DNA of 64,000 bases from Epiperipatus broadwayi (Eukaryota > Onychophora > Udeonychophora > Euonychophora > Peripatidae): positions 2,730,001 through 2,794,000 of the forward strand of contig JAQFVV010012497.1 in assembly GCA_028023455.1 (NCBI GenBank), written 5' to 3'. This document shows positions 1 to 11,660 of this stretch, in pieces (within the stretch, counting starts at the first letter, position 1; the number at the start of each line of letters is the position of its first letter). A program made the position numbers and the translations under genes. The notes below the pieces were generated by a model. It was not told the origin of the DNA. It saw nothing but the letters and a program-made list of their open reading frames with translations, and searched no databases.

Positions 1-60
1 GATAAAAGTAAATACATAAAAATAATTCAAACCATGAAATTCAAACTAAGAACACATTGA

Positions 61-240
61 AGAAAGCATATGGCTTTATTGCTCACGAATTAATTCCAGC
101 TTTAATTCCTAGTCTCTACTAATAAAGCCAAAATCCAGAGACCTGTCAGTCTGGAAATGAGGGTTTTGTAGCACTACATCATCAGGTATCGATTGATTAC
201 TCAAATATACAATAGATGTCTTTAGTGTAAGATGAAAGTA
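61..240 (+). repeat. Decayed SINE-like segment (core shared with ~30.0 kb)
   Basis: The stretch around 105-230 (an 'aaagccaaaatccagaga' core, then 'ctggaaatgagggtttt' and a 'gcactacatcatcagg' block) resembles 30040-30130, where the core is 'aaaggcaaaatccagaag' followed by 'tgaaaatgagaattt'. A third, weaker relative lies at about 28500-28620. This spacing of matching blocks suggests a dispersed short repeat, probably a tRNA-derived SINE core. The upstream 'ggctttattgctcacgaatt' also resembles the tail of SINE family S1, so two repeats may be fused here. The match is by eye only. Confidence 0.4.
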
Positions 241-328
241 ACAGCATTTTTAGGAATGTTTGATATTCTATTCTAAAAATTAATTTAAAAAATATTTTGC
301 ATAATTTTTACTTCTTTCAGTTTGGATC

Positions 329-480
329 TAAAAAAAAAGTAATTGGAATTTGCTGGGGAAGACATATATATTCATATGTCACAACTGAGTGGTTAAGCTT
401 TGATCTAGGGGTCAGTAAACTTTTGAGTCTATCACTCTACCATTGCATTAAGCTATACAGGGAAATTTGGATCCAACATT
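329..480 (-). repeat. Partial SINE family S1 copy
   Basis: The block 'gagtctatcactctacca' followed by 'ttgcattaagc' near 425-455 matches the 'gagtctgccactctatcc ... attgcatacag' block of the clearer S1 copy at 5672-5781. The rest is too diverged to align by eye. A 61-codon ORF over this span (297-482) is coincidental. Confidence 0.35.
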
Positions 481-639
481 AGCTGCGAGTAAAGATGTAT
501 TCTTTTTTTTTTTCATTGTATTATCCATCATTTAATACAAAATGCTGTAAATTTTAAACAACATTCCTTAAAATATATTTTATTTTTGTAAATATATTAT
601 CAGAATACTAAAAAAAAAAAAAGAAATATTTGATGGATT

Positions 640-1260
640 TTTTTTTTGTCAATATAAGAAAATAAAAATTGATAATTATGAATTAGAAGTATAAATATCT
701 TGATCAAATTATTGATACAGATGGAAACATAGTAGATGAATTAAGTATAGAATTAAATTTGGATGATTACTTTTGCTAGAAATAATATTAAAAGGAAATA
801 TGTTAATGTGATTTTAAAAAATTTAATAGATGTGTTTTACTCGTTTTTACTTATGGATCTAGGATTCAGACACTTAACAGAAGCGCAATACAGTGACTTC
901 AAACCATTTGGTGAAGTTAGAAGAAATATATGTTGGGAGAAAAAAGAAGAGATCAAAAGCAAAATACTTGAGTGAGGAAACAAACAGATATCACTGATAT
1001 TATTGAAAGAATTAGAAACTGAAATAGGGCTGAGCTGGACATATTGATAAAAGAGCTGATAATAGATGGGCAAGTGAATTTATAATTTGGATCCCAAGAA
1101 GACGAGACTATATGTTAGATAAATGAATGAAATGAGGAAGTTTTATGATATGATGTGGTTTAAATTTAGAAAACCATTCTGAAATGGATTGATAATGGTT
1201 AAAAATGATAATGGATTTATTTCAAGTACTCAAATGGTACCAAAGACACTTTATAGTAGT
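640..1260 (+). pseudogene. RTE-type LINE, C-terminal fragment
   Basis: This is the decayed 3' end of an RTE-like non-LTR retrotransposon ORF. Across frameshifts and stops the plus strand reads a 'VFTYGS..QTLNRS' block near 840-890, a 'TDITDIIERIRN' block near 990-1020, then a 'RAGHI' equivalent and 'ADNRWASEFI' to about 1085, followed by 'WIPRR'. That order (TYG-W-L, TDIIERI, GH, DNRW, WxPR) is the standard region after the RT domain of such LINEs. The same TDVIERI block is found on the minus strand at about 8713-8741, so two copies of a related element lie in the window. No ORF is intact. The overlapping minus-strand 78-codon ORF is a shadow. Confidence 0.75.
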
Positions 1261-1915
1261 TGTGAAGTTATATTGTTAGCTTTAGCAGCTTGTGATGGAA
1301 GAGGCTTCTACATTGAAGATTAGTATTCTGACCACCAACAAAATACTGAGAAAGTTTTGAAATGAACTAAAAACTGATCAAATGTTTACACAATCTCAGT
1401 GGACAGTGTCAGTGAATTTCTGTCAAAACATTATTTTCCAAAAAGTAATACATTTTCACCATGATAACAGGATAATACTGTTACTATCACTATCTTGTAT
1501 GTAGCAATATTTTATATAACAAATTTTCTGGAAGTGAACATTTTTTTACTATGGAGTATAATGAGTGCAAAGTTTGAAGTTCATGATAGGATTGAATTAT
1601 TCTGCTAAAATACTATATTAACTTTTATGTCATCTTATAATCAAATTGTTAAAATATACATGTATTTAGTTGTTGTTTTTCTCAGTACACAATTTTCTAA
1701 ATACTTATCGTAAGATCTATTTAAAAAAATGTAAATCGGTATTGATAGAAATTAAAATAACACAATCATTAGATTATTAAACATTACATGTGTTTTTTAG
1801 TTATGCATATGTGATTGTTATTTTTGACATATTTCAGCAATTATTTTTAACTTGTGGCTTCAGAGACGTAATATATATATATAATTTTGAAAGAAATTTA
1901 CATTGTTGTTAATAA
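1260..1915. other. AT-rich non-coding stretch, nothing recognised
   Basis: No ORF of note, no clear repeat relation and no RNA gene seen on either strand. It may hold the 3' UTR of the RTE fragment just upstream, but no boundary is visible. Confidence 0.5.
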
Positions 1916-1928
1916 TAAAAAAAGAGGA

Positions 1929-2025
1929 TTTTATTGCTTGGAAGTTCGTAAGAAATTTGAGCATCAGAAATTACAGAGCTGAGCTGTGATCCATGATTTG
2001 TGAGCTTCAAAGTCTCCCACTTTTT
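1929..2025 (-). repeat. SINE family S1 copy
   Basis: It starts 'ttattgcttggaagttc' and continues with 'agaaatttgagcatcaga', 'gagctgagctgtgatcca' and 'tgagcttcaaagtctccc', block for block like the copy at 5672-5781. Read on the minus strand, the last blocks become a tRNA-like head and the 'ttattgcttgg' block becomes the 3' tail. Confidence 0.65.
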
Positions 2026-2089
2026 TTTGCAAGTGATGTGATGTGATGTATTTGGCTTCTCCTTAAACGAAGTCAAGAATATCTCAGCA

Positions 2090-2570
2090 ATTATGCCCAG
2101 ATAAACCTGTTAGCCAGATAAACCTGTTAGCCACTTTATTTTCCATCCCCCACTCTAAGTCTTCCCATATTCTGCCCCATCCCATTTCCACAACATAACC
2201 TTTGTCAACTCTATGGCCTTTATTCTAAATCCCCCTTATCTTTTTGCAAACCCAGCATAAAAACTAATAACTCCCTTTCCATATAGTCACTTTGTTCATA
2301 CCTATTCTCTCATAACTTCATTATCTGTACCCTTTCTGCTTTCAAGCATTTACATTCAATCAACAGATGCCTAATATTTTCTATACCTTCCTTACACAAT
2401 TTGCATACTAAATCCCCCATAGTTTTCCATTTACATGTATATTCTCTTGTTGCTAAAAATCCTGTTCGAGCCTTAAACAATAAACTACTTTCCTTACTAT
2501 TATCATAAATTAACTCACATCCACTATTCTGTTTACTTCTATATATATATTTAAACTCTTCTTACCACCA
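2090..2570 (-). pseudogene. Non-LTR retrotransposon C-terminal CCHC region
   Basis: The minus strand reads a long, nearly open frame with the cysteine-histidine motif C-x2-C-x8-H-x4-C (CKLCKEG, then RHLLIEC) at 2352-2405, preceded by 'SSLLFKARTG' and followed by 'CLKAERVQIM'. This 'F-K-x-RTG ... C-x2-C ... H-x4-EC' order is the usual end of the second ORF in Jockey/R1/CR1-type LINEs, where the zinc knuckle follows the RT. Upstream and downstream frames contain stops, so the copy is dead. The stretch is C-rich on the plus strand, unlike its neighbours. A 17 bp unit is directly repeated at its lower edge (2097-2132). Clade assignment is not possible from this piece. Confidence 0.7.
2097..2132. 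repeat. Two-copy 17 bp tandem repeat
   Basis: The 17-base unit 'gccagataaacctgtta' occurs twice in direct succession at the 3' edge of the LINE fragment, probably replication slippage. Confidence 0.8.
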
Positions 2571-2629
2571 AACAATGCAGACATTACTGTTCATATTATG
2601 CATGCAGTGATTTATTTTTTCTTTTTTTT

Positions 2630-3060
2630 TATTACAAGGAACCTTTATATGAGGATTTGTCATAGTAGTCATCATCAATGTACTATTTTAATTTACAACC
2701 AATTATTTGCTATAAATGATTTTTAAAAATATCTAAACTTTTTTTTTTTTAAAAGCATTCACCATTTTTTAAAATGGCAATCATTGTATAAGATTGATGG
2801 CATTATATGATAATGATTTTATAAAGACATTTTTTGGAGGATAGAGTAACTAACCTGACAAAAAAATGCAATATAGGACAGTTTGTTCAATATTAGATAT
2901 ACAACAATTAGGTTTTGATTATAGAGTTAAAATTGAGTTATAGAATTTATTTAACTTTTGTCCACTCTCTTGCACCAAACTATCTGTGTTTTAATTTATG
3001 ACATTTTCAAAATAAAGACTTTCATCATTAATGGCTACAAAAGAAAAAAAAGAAATTTAT
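2630..3060. repeat. Dispersed repeat related to 23920-24290
   Basis: The block 'tgaggatttgtcatagta', then 'catcatcaatgtacta' and 'ttttaatttacaacc' parallels 'tgaggattcacaaaag', 'catcatcaatttgta' and 'ttttgatttataatc' at about 23931-23991. Both continue with a long A or T run, a 'gatggcatta' or 'gatgacatca' block and a final 'ttatcatta' or 'catcattaatg' plus A-rich block. No coding signal is visible. It could be a LINE 3' UTR. Confidence 0.45.
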
Positions 3061-3179
3061 TATATCCCCTTCAGATAAATTTATAAAATGATTATTAATC
3101 ACTCTCCATTAGATTAGAAATTCTTTTTTTTTTTTTAACTTTACAATAAATCTTTTATATTTATTAAAAATCAAATATA

Positions 3180-3700
3180 TTTTTAACTCTTTACATAGCC
3201 TGCCTGATAATTTTCTCTTTTATTACTCTTTCAGCTCATTCTTCTCATGCTCTAAATCTTATATTTTAAATTTCCTTATAATTTTCCAATTTTATCACAC
3301 ACTTTTAAAATCATTAGCAGCAGCCATTTGCATATGAATTTGGTCATTCTAACTCTAAGAACGAAAAAGAAAAAAATTTTCTGGAGATAAATTTTATTAA
3401 GCAAGCTTTTCTTTTGAAATGATTCAGCACCATATTTAATTGTAGTTCTACAATGTATTCTATCCTCTGTATAATTTTTCCAATGGCAACAATCAACACT
3501 GCTCTTCTTTAGAATATCTTTGATATAATATTTCTAATACAAATGTCTACTTCTCTCATAAAAATACTCTTTTACATGTCCACTCCAAAAAAAGATGTGA
3601 TTTCACATTAATGGACTGTATAGTATTGGCATATACATAAATCACATGAATATTGAAACATCTGAAAAAATAAATGACTCCCAAAATGTTATTTCATACT
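3180..3700 (-). pseudogene. LINE C-terminal fragment, zinc-finger-tailed type (copy 1)
   Basis: On the minus strand, across a few stops, the piece reads 'SGHVKEYFYERSRHLY', then 'YIKDILKKSSVDCCHWKN', 'EDRIHCRTTIK', 'AESFQKKSLLNKI' and an ending with spaced K/C residues ('ILKVCDKIGKL'). The order (GH, RxR..YKDxLKxxL, W, DRxxWR, C..C..C tail) is the C-terminal segment of a widespread animal LINE group whose ORF2 ends in a zinc-finger-like segment. A better preserved copy lies at 19740-20090, also minus. Start and stop of the ORF are lost. Confidence 0.65.
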
Positions 3701-3719
3701 AAATTAGCATTCATAATTC

Positions 3720-4440
3720 GGCCCATATCACAACTCTTCTCACATGTCTTCATTATCCTTACTCAATATTTATCAATATTAAATTTTTATAATTTAACTT
3801 AAAAGTGCCAAACTTTCATAATTCACAATCTGGGATGTGTGCCATAATTGTAAGCACAAACTTTGGCACCTTTAGATTAAGTTGTAATAATTTTATATTT
3901 ATAAAACTATAATTAATGTTCTTGTATTCTAAATACATGACTGCAAATATTGACACAAAAATATGTTAATAACTCCTACTATACATTTTGTCCCAACCAG
4001 ATGTTTTTGATTTGCTTAAGCCAACTGATTGTTATATATAGTTAATATTATGTATTACAAAATATGGCATTTATATGATAAATTTATATAATATCCATTA
4101 TAAAAAATGCAGAACAAGAGTAGTTATGTTTGGCTTGATTTAAAAGCTAAAAGACTTTATTGGATGGACATTTCATTGTATATAAGCATTATCATCATGT
4201 AAATGGATCAAAGTAATTCACAGTGTTCCTATCATATACCATTTGCCGTAGTTGGTAGTCTAATTGGAAAAATCCTAAAACTGTAACCTAAAAAGGAGAG
4301 AGAAATCTACTTCTCAAAGGCTGGTTAAATAAATACAATAAAAGAATATTATGATCATACAAGTAATATGTTTAGTTAATGAAATTCAGTCTTCATTTGT
4401 CTTTCATTTAATATAATTTAAGTTTGCATTAGTATTACTA
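3720..4440. other. AT-rich non-coding stretch, nothing recognised
   Basis: No ORF, RNA gene or repeat could be supported here beyond short A/T runs. Confidence 0.5.
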
Positions 4441-4448
4441 ATCAAATA

Positions 4449-4685
4449 TTCATTGCTAGATCATAAAAAGTCCAAACATTGAGAGTAATAGAGCTGAACC
4501 TTTATTCATGAATATGGAGCTATAGAACCTGCCTCTCTATGATTGTAGTAAAACACTCAGGCCAAAAATAATGATAGTTTATTGCTCATAAGAAATCTGA
4601 ATAAGGAGAGAAATAAAGGTGGACCATGATTCATGAATTTGATTTACAGAGTCTTCCATTCTCCCATTGACTCAAACATGCAAGC
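4449..4685 (-). repeat. Two consecutive SINE family S1 copies
   Basis: The first copy (about 4449-4545) carries 'attgctagatcataaaa', 'aatagagctgaacc', 'ttcatgaatatggagct' and 'gcctctctatgattg'. The second (about 4578-4685) carries 'ttattgctcataagaaa', 'ggaccatgattcatgaa' and 'agagtcttccattctccc'. Both follow the block order of the copy at 5672-5781, with the same orientation, and lie about 30 bp apart. This may reflect target-site preference or a local duplication. Confidence 0.55.
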
Positions 4686-4699
4686 AATCTCACATTTAG

Positions 4700-5660
4700 A
4701 ATTATATTATAAACTTTAATAAATTGTGATGTTTAGATATCAAAAACAATAAAACTTCTTAAATCAATAAAATATAATAGAAAGCTCCTAATCCATACAC
4801 ATACACATTTTTGAATACATGCAAATATTATACATTTAAAAAACCTTTTATTTGAAAATATATGACAGCATTTTTAAAATAAAATTTTAAAAATACTTTA
4901 TATCTTTTTTATACTGACAAACATTAAAAGAGAATGAAGCTTTTATAATCTTTTACATCTGCTACTCCCCTCCCCACCATACACAACATTCATATTTTTC
5001 AGTTTGAAAAATAAATATATATATATACGAAATTAGAAATACTTTGAACATACTAAAAATTTCAATAAAAATAACAATGCAAACATCAAATATTATGGAA
5101 TAAAATACATAATTTTCATTCCATAATCTCCAAAAGATGTGTTTAAAGCTTCTTTTTTCTTCAATAAAATATATATGTACTTTCTTCATTTTTTTAGTAC
5201 AACAGTTGAAAACTTCTACAAAGAATTCTAAATACTTTAAATGAAAATTAAGAATTAACATTTGTCTTTACCATAACCACCCAATGACAGCGCCAGCAGT
5301 CCAGATACAAAAAGCATATATGGGCAGCCTATCCTGCAAATGCATAATTAGTAATCTTCCCTGCAGTAGCATAGTTGAATATGAAAACTGATGGCTCTAA
5401 CTGAAAACCTGATTTCATCTTTTGATAAAATACTGCTTAAAAATAGAAAATTGTGGAATTACAAACAAAAATTTTCATACCTAAATAATTAAATAAGTTA
5501 AGGAAATGTCTGTGAATTTGATTCTTCTATATGCAGACATATTTGTTTAGTATATACTAATTCAAAACATATGCAATTTTCTTATTCTGTCTTCTGAAAA
5601 ATATATTGATATAATGCTGATAATCATTATTTCTTTGTGTGAGTGATATATAATATTAAT
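4700..5660. other. AT-rich non-coding stretch
   Basis: It contains a 99-codon minus-strand ORF (4962-5261) of low-complexity I/F/Y-rich sequence with no recognisable motif, which I treat as chance. A slightly GC-richer patch at 5277-5340 ('ccaatgacagcgccagcag') has no identified function. Confidence 0.4.
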
Positions 5661-5671
5661 AATAATTATAT

Positions 5672-5781
5672 GGTTTATTGCTTGGGAATTCACAAAAAGT
5701 TTGAACACTAGAAGTCATATAATTGGGATGTAATCCTGAACCGTGAGCTCCAGAGTCTGCCACTCTATCCATTGCATACAG
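5672..5781 (-). repeat. SINE family S1, best-preserved copy
   Basis: The plus strand runs 'ggtttattgcttgggaat', 'agtttgaacactagaag', 'aaccgtgagctccagagt', 'ctgccactctatccattg'. On the minus strand this becomes 'atggatagagtggcagac' (box-A-like) followed by 'cacggttcaggattac' (box-B-like), the internal promoter layout of a tRNA-derived SINE. The 3' tail ends in 'ttattgcttgg' when read in reverse. Related copies: 1929, 4449, 4578, 22176 (all minus) and 54009 (plus). Confidence 0.65.
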
Positions 5782-5799
5782 GTGTAAATACTTTTTAAT

Positions 5800-8450
5800 T
5801 ATTGTCACAGAATCATGAATAAAAACATGATAAAATGAATTCTTAAATATGTGAAATTATATTCCATAACATATGAGTTAAATTTGCATATAAATAAAAA
5901 ATTATTAAAATATGTAGTAAAATAAGCCGTGAAAATTAATTCTCATATCCTATGTTACTCCTATTACTATATAATATTCATTTTTTGAGTTTTAAAACTA
6001 TGTATTCAAGAAAAAGATTCAATACCATTAGTGATTTAATTCTCTTATCCAAATCATTATATACTATTTATATTTTTTAATTGGAAATCAGATACCTCTT
6101 CAAAAATGATTACGAGTAAAAAGATTCATTTAACTTTAATATGTCTAAATGTTTTAAAACATGGGCAATGCTGAAACTAAGTATAAATTGTAGTATTAAT
6201 TGATTGAGCATGCTCACATAACCCATGTGCTATGATTATGAAAAGATAAAACTTCTCGAAAGCATTCAAACAATACGATAATTTGTACTTAGATTCATCA
6301 CTGCCTGCATTTTAGCACATTTAGACATATTACTTGTTTAATTGAGAAATCTATGTTTCTTTTACTCTTACATTTATCTTTAATGATTGTTTTGTCAATT
6401 TCTATGAATAATACTGTAATAATACAATTTACTTCTACTACCCCTTCCCCATGTTCTCTTCATGCTTATGAGTGGGCATATATATGGACAAGTTAATATT
6501 TTTAATTATTTTATTATGCATTAAAAAAAATATTTCTGAAAAAACATTTTCTGGTGCTAGATCCCATAGTTTTCTTAAGCTCATGGATTTATCAAGTAAA
6601 CATTTTATGTAAAAAATTTATTTAATAATAGCACTTTGTAGTGCTAAATCTTATGAAGATGATTTATTAAATTAAGAAAAACATTTCAAAACTCAAAAAA
6701 AAAAGGAACAAAAAAAAGTGTAGAAGAATATTTACACAAGGAAAAAAAGAGAGATGAAGTGGATTAATGAAACCATGAGATTATATGTAACAAAAATGAC
6801 AATAACATGTATTAATCTTTTAATTATAATTAGATTTGCAAGTGTCAAACTTTCTGCACTATCCATTTGAGATAGACTATAGATTATCATATTATTTTTA
6901 GACAGTATATAATATTTAAATCTAATTCAAGATAAATATATTTGTTTTTTAATTAAACATAATACATTAAATTTTTCATATGCAATATATATTTTTTATA
7001 TACATAAAACATCCATTTCCATTATATCTATATGAAACATATAAATAAAGCCTATTTATATCTAATTTAGAGATAATTATTAGTTTAATAAATGAATATT
7101 TGAAATGGATATTACAAAAATTTGAATACTGGAAGTTTGATGTTTGCAAATCAAAAAAACAATCATGAGATAAAAAGAAACTTTGAAATCACATTTGATA
7201 ATGAAATCTATCTAAAGTAGGAAGAAGAATTTTCTAGAATTACAGAAAAACAAAGTGAATCCTACAGCTAACAAAAAAAAAATGGACTTCTCAAATAAAA
7301 AACAGATAGTTACATTAAATGTAGGCTCAAAAAAAAAAAAAAAATTGAGAAAGTAATCATTTACTACAAAAATAAAATAACTACTAAATTAATAATCAAA
7401 ATAACACACTTCCTATGGGGGGGGGGGGTAATAATAGTAATTCAGTTAAGAATAAAATAACTCAAATAGGTATAAAATATCAAGAATAAGTGTGACAAAA
7501 TTATCATACCTAATGACATTTATCAACATGATATTAACTTTGAACTACAATCCTCTATCAAAAAACATTTAATACAACTGAGTTTCTAAATTGTGAATGA
7601 CTGTGATACAGTGAAGTTTAGATAACAAATACACTTTTTAAAAAAAAAATTAAAATATTAGTGTATATTATTTACAAATGCAACTGAATGATAAATGTCA
7701 AACCAAATTTGACAATTTGACAGTTAACTTTCCAAGATCTTTGCAAAATTGAGAATGCATATTGAAGAAAGGCTTATAATTTTTCAATGAGCATGTGAAT
7801 ACTAATAACAGTGTTAATGAAACCTGTGGATGAAACTGATGGACAAGTTATACTCTCACATGGATGTTCCAAAATTTTGATGTAAGTTCTTTATTCAAAG
7901 GCAAATAGAATAACTAGTATTATGGTGGTTTGCCATTATGTGCCATCCTCTTAATCTAATTTATTCATCTCAGTTTTATAGCTACATCACAAAACTTGAT
8001 GGATGCATTTTATTAAAATTAGATAAATAATAAATATTTAGTCATCATCCATCTCATCCAAAATTTTTGATAAAGGGCAACAATGTGGATAAACTACTTT
8101 TGAGATACTCTTCCATATGATATTTTGCATGCTTTCAATACTGTTAATCCAATTCATTCTGTAACATTACTCATTCATAAATTTTATCCATTTTATATTC
8201 TTTTTTCAGTATCTGCCTTTCTTATCATATGCCCAAATTAAAGCATCTTTCATTGCTTTACTATCCTCAATAGCTATCTTGTATACCTGAATTAATAAAA
8301 ACCCATTCATTTGTTACCTTGGCTATCCAAGGTACCACAAGTATCTTTTCTTACCATTTCAAAAGCATTAATACATGGCACTATTATTTTCCCTGTATCT
8401 ATACCTCTCATCAATAAATTGTAATGGACTATATCAAAGACTTCAATAGT
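5800..8450. other. AT-rich non-coding stretch
   Basis: No gene seen. It holds A-runs (for example near 7330), a 12-G run at 7417-7428, and a segment around 7060-7170 ('agataattattagtttaa', then 'gaagtttgatgtttgc', 'aaatcaaa') that resembles 33330-33445, so it is probably an old dispersed repeat. Confidence 0.45.
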
Positions 8451-9296
8451 TTATACCCTGTCTAGATTCTTCATAATTGTCACTTTCAACTATTATTGAT
8501 TTGCTGCATGGTGAAGATCTCTCCAAATTTAATCCAGTTACTCCAATCCTTGGCTTCTCTCCTTCACATTACACCAACAAACTTTTTATTTAATTTATAA
8601 ATGTCACAGGTATTTTTCTAAGTTCCTCATAATTTCTTAGGATTCAATTCAAAACAACAACTGTTCATCTACTACTATCTCCTTTAGCAATATGTCCAGC
8701 CCAGCTCTACTTTCATCTCTTAATTCTTTCAATGACATCAGTGATAACTACTTGTTTTCTTATTAATGTATTTTGCATTTGATTACTTACTGTTATTCTC
8801 ACAAAATATATCTCATACTTCACTGAATAGTATGAAGTGCATTCCTTTTCAAACACATAGGCATATTTCCTTTTATGTTGTTTCAAAAGCACTCCATCCA
8901 AGTTAATTTCTATAATTCAATGCATTATGTTTATGTGTGTGCTAATAATCTGACCATAATTGCTAACTTCTAATTATTTATCAATCTTTTATCTTCTTTA
9001 AAGAAAATGTATTGAACATTACTTTAATCTTTTTAGCCTTTACCTTTAGTCCTACATCTTACTTTCATCTAGTAACTTTTTCAACACTTTCTTAAACTCA
9101 GAAGTATTATTTGCAAATACAACCACATCATCTGCAAATCTATATAAACTTAAATAATCTCCATTTACTTTTAATACTTAGTTTATTTTAATTCACAAAA
9201 TACTTCTTGTAACACTTCTGTAAAAAATTTTAGAGATATAGAATCACCCTATCATACTTGTTTCTCATTATTAATCTTTTGCATGCCATCATATAA

Positions 9297-10050
9297 TTTA
9301 TTGAAGTTGCATTTTGATAAATATTCTTCAGAATAAAACAATATTAAAACAGGCTAAACTTTCTATATGTATTGCCACACAGTGCAAGCCAGAGTAATCA
9401 ATGGATGCCAGAAGGCTTGTGCATAAAATCCCCATCTAGTGTCTAATCATCCAATATTCCCAGACTAGTTTCTGGCTTGTGGCCTCGTCAGTGAGGAGTC
9501 TTGGATCGGAGAGCACTGCACCTAGATCTTAGGATCTAATGCAATCCTCTAGCCCCCCACCTTTTTTTTTTTTTAAAAAAAAAAATTAAGTAAAAAGAGA
9601 TTTAAAAGAACACTCAAAAAGGGGGATTTGAGGTTTTTTAAAAATATTTTTTTATTTTCTTCTTTCCGGCCCATTTTTTAAACCCCCAAGAAAATTTTAT
9701 AAAAACAAAGTTTTTTTCATAATCTACAAATCCAAAATATATTAGCAATTCATTTTAACCATTCTATAATTTCTCTCAATATTTTGATATGTTCCATTGT
9801 GCAAAAATCCTTTTAATAATTTATTGAAATTGAATTTTGATAAATATTCTTCAGAATATGACAGTATCTTGTATATATATATCTTCATGATCCAATGCTT
9901 TAATCACTATGGAAATGCTTATAAAATCAAAGACTATTTCATAATCTACAAATCCAAAGTATAATAGCAATTCATATTTTTTTAGCTATTTTATAATTTC
10001 TGTTATACTTGGGTATGATTCATTGTGCAAAAATCACTTTTAAAATCACC
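9297..10050. repeat. ~220 bp tandem duplication within the RTE copy
   Basis: 'attttgataaatattcttc' plus 'agaata' occurs at about 9311 and 9834, and 'cataatctacaaatccaaa' occurs at about 9719 and 9942, each followed by related 'agcaattcat' and 'cattgtgcaaaaatc' blocks. The two units are in the same orientation, about 220 bp apart for the second marker. In the first unit the two markers are pushed apart by a family F element and homopolymer-rich filler (9348-9718). Confidence 0.7.
9348..9562 (+). mobile_element. Family F inverted-repeat element, nested in RTE
   Basis: It begins 'ttaaaacaggctaaactt', then has 'cagtgcaagccagagtaa', 'tcaatggatgccagaag', 'cttgtgcataaaatcccc', 'actcatccaatattccca', 'gactagtttctggcttg', 'cagtgaggagtcttgga' and 'gcactgcacctagatct', ending with 'gatctaatgcaatcctc'. 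The same ordered blocks recur at 28786, 29150, 29420, 29600 (inverted), 17340, 21840 and 39650. No ORF is present, so this is a non-autonomous element. Homopolymer runs of T and A directly follow. Confidence 0.75.
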
Positions 10051-11584
10051 TTGTTCTTTTCACAAATTAAAATGCAATGATCACTATAAAATAGTTGTAA
10101 TTATTTTGGTAAAGATTTGTATCTTTCTTAATCAATATTACTATTGCATTCTTCCAATCATCTGGTACATCTTTATCTCATTTTAGACCTTTGGTATATA
10201 ACTTTACCAATAATTTTTCAATTTCTTTACCTGCTTCTTTAATATATCAATAATGATTCCATCGTTTCCTGGAGGCTTTCTCTTTTTTCATAGATTTAAT
10301 TGCATATTTCATTCCATTTAAAATGTTGAACTAATTAAAAGATAAAATAACTATAGAAGATACTTTGTTTTCATGTTCTTTACTATAATTCTCTACAAAA
10401 CTTTTCCCCACATTACATAATGTCATCTCTCTTTTTAGTAATACTTTCACCTTTTTTTTTCTTATTACACAAATGACTTTCTCTAACATCAAAATATTGT
10501 TTAACATTAAAATATTCAAACTTTTATTATTTTCTATAGCTTTCTTTGCCAATTCACAATTAGATTTTCTTATATCATTATTAACTTTTTTGTATCATTT
10601 TATAAACCTCTAGATATTTAATTCTTCTTAATTGATCACTTTAAAAAAATTTGCTTTTTTTTAAATATATGTTCTCTTGTCTCAGTTATTTTCTTATTGA
10701 TTTCAGACAAATCTGAACCCTCTTCAAAATCTGTTAACATTTTAAAATGACTTACAAGTTCTAATTAAAATTCACTGGGGTATTGTTGTTTTTTGAAGAT
10801 TAAGAATGTCAACTGTTAATACTTCTTGTTTCTCTAGTCTTGCATTAAGGCATAATATAAATTCACTGGAGTTTTTTTTTTTTTTAAGATCATAAATGCC
10901 AACTGTTTAATACTTTCTTAATAGTTTTTGTCTTTCTGGCTTTGCATTAATCTGATTAAGTGATGATTATTCCCTGCGATGAATCTGTTAACATTACAAT
11001 CTTGAAATGCATATTTTCTGTTAATCAAAATATAATCCAATTGTGTTATATCTTCATTTAGATGCTTCCATATCCATTTATGTTTTAATTTATAATACAC
11101 AATTTCTTTTGTGTGTGCCTTCACAAGTCTATGTCCGCTTGCATTTCCATCTTCATAACTAAATTTACCAGTGACCTTCCCATCTTTCAATCATTCATCA
11201 ATAACAACATTAGATTCTCCCATGACAAATATTTTAAAATGTTGTTTGGTTTAATTAAAAGCATTTTGTATACCCATATAAAATTCTTCTATTCTTCATT
11301 ACAATGATAAGTAATTGGGCAAAAATCTTAATTATCTGCTCTTGATATCTTCCATTAAGTTGAAAAACTAATCTTAATATTCAGTCTGATATACTATCAA
11401 TTCCAACTATAATGATTTTCCAGTTTTTATTTACACTTGCATTTACAATATTTGCCCTTTTGTAATAAAATATCAAATTATTTGTTCATCTTTTCTTCTA
11501 AATTCAAAAAGTCCAATAATATTTTATGTAATAGAGCAATTCATGCAATTTTCTTCACCTGAAGATATGCAGTTGTACATATCT

Positions 11585-11660
11585 GGGGGGGGGGGGAGTG
11601 GAGGAGGGCAGGTAAGCCTGGGTCCATAATCAGAAGATCCTTAGCCCCCTCCACCTTCAA
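11585..11660. repeat. G12 run and short purine/pyrimidine inverted repeat
   Basis: A run of 12 G (11585-11596) is followed by 'agtggaggagggcagg' and, 35 bases later, 'gccccctccacctt', which can pair with it. The surrounding sequence is GC-richer than its neighbours. Function unknown; it could be a repeat end. Confidence 0.5.

Larger units (their letters stand above)
8460..11560 (-). pseudogene. RTE-type non-LTR retrotransposon, long decayed copy
   Basis: This is a near full-length RTE-like LINE, read on the minus strand with many stops and frameshifts. In order: endonuclease start (11560-11330, 'KNWKIIIVGIDSISDRIL' and 'LVFQLNGRYQEQIIK' across frames); endonuclease end (11190-10918, with 'DYILINRKYAFQDCN' and degraded 'GNNHHLIRL', where functional enzymes have SDHxL); linker (10552-10331, 'LAKKAIENNKSLNIL'); RT with 'LYFGFVDYE' (~9930-9960), 'GDSISLKFFTEVLQEVFCEL' (9187-9250) and the catalytic box 'YRFADDVVVFANN' (~9106-9146); C-terminal 'TDVIERIKR' (~8713-8741). 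The GDxISxKxFTxxLxEVF and FADD pair is typical of RTE. The element is internally duplicated and hosts a family F insertion. It cannot encode a working protein. Confidence 0.85.

Noticed and set aside
837-1073. 78-codon minus-strand ORF
   Set aside because: Antisense of the RTE C-terminal fragment on the plus strand.
4962-5261. 99-codon minus-strand ORF
   Set aside because: Low-complexity I/F/Y/V-rich sequence with no motif and no promoter or splice context; expected by chance in AT-rich DNA.
7417-7428. G12 run (also 11585-11596 and 40231-40242) as a biological signal
   Set aside because: Isolated homopolymers without linked repeats; they may be sequencing or assembly artefacts.
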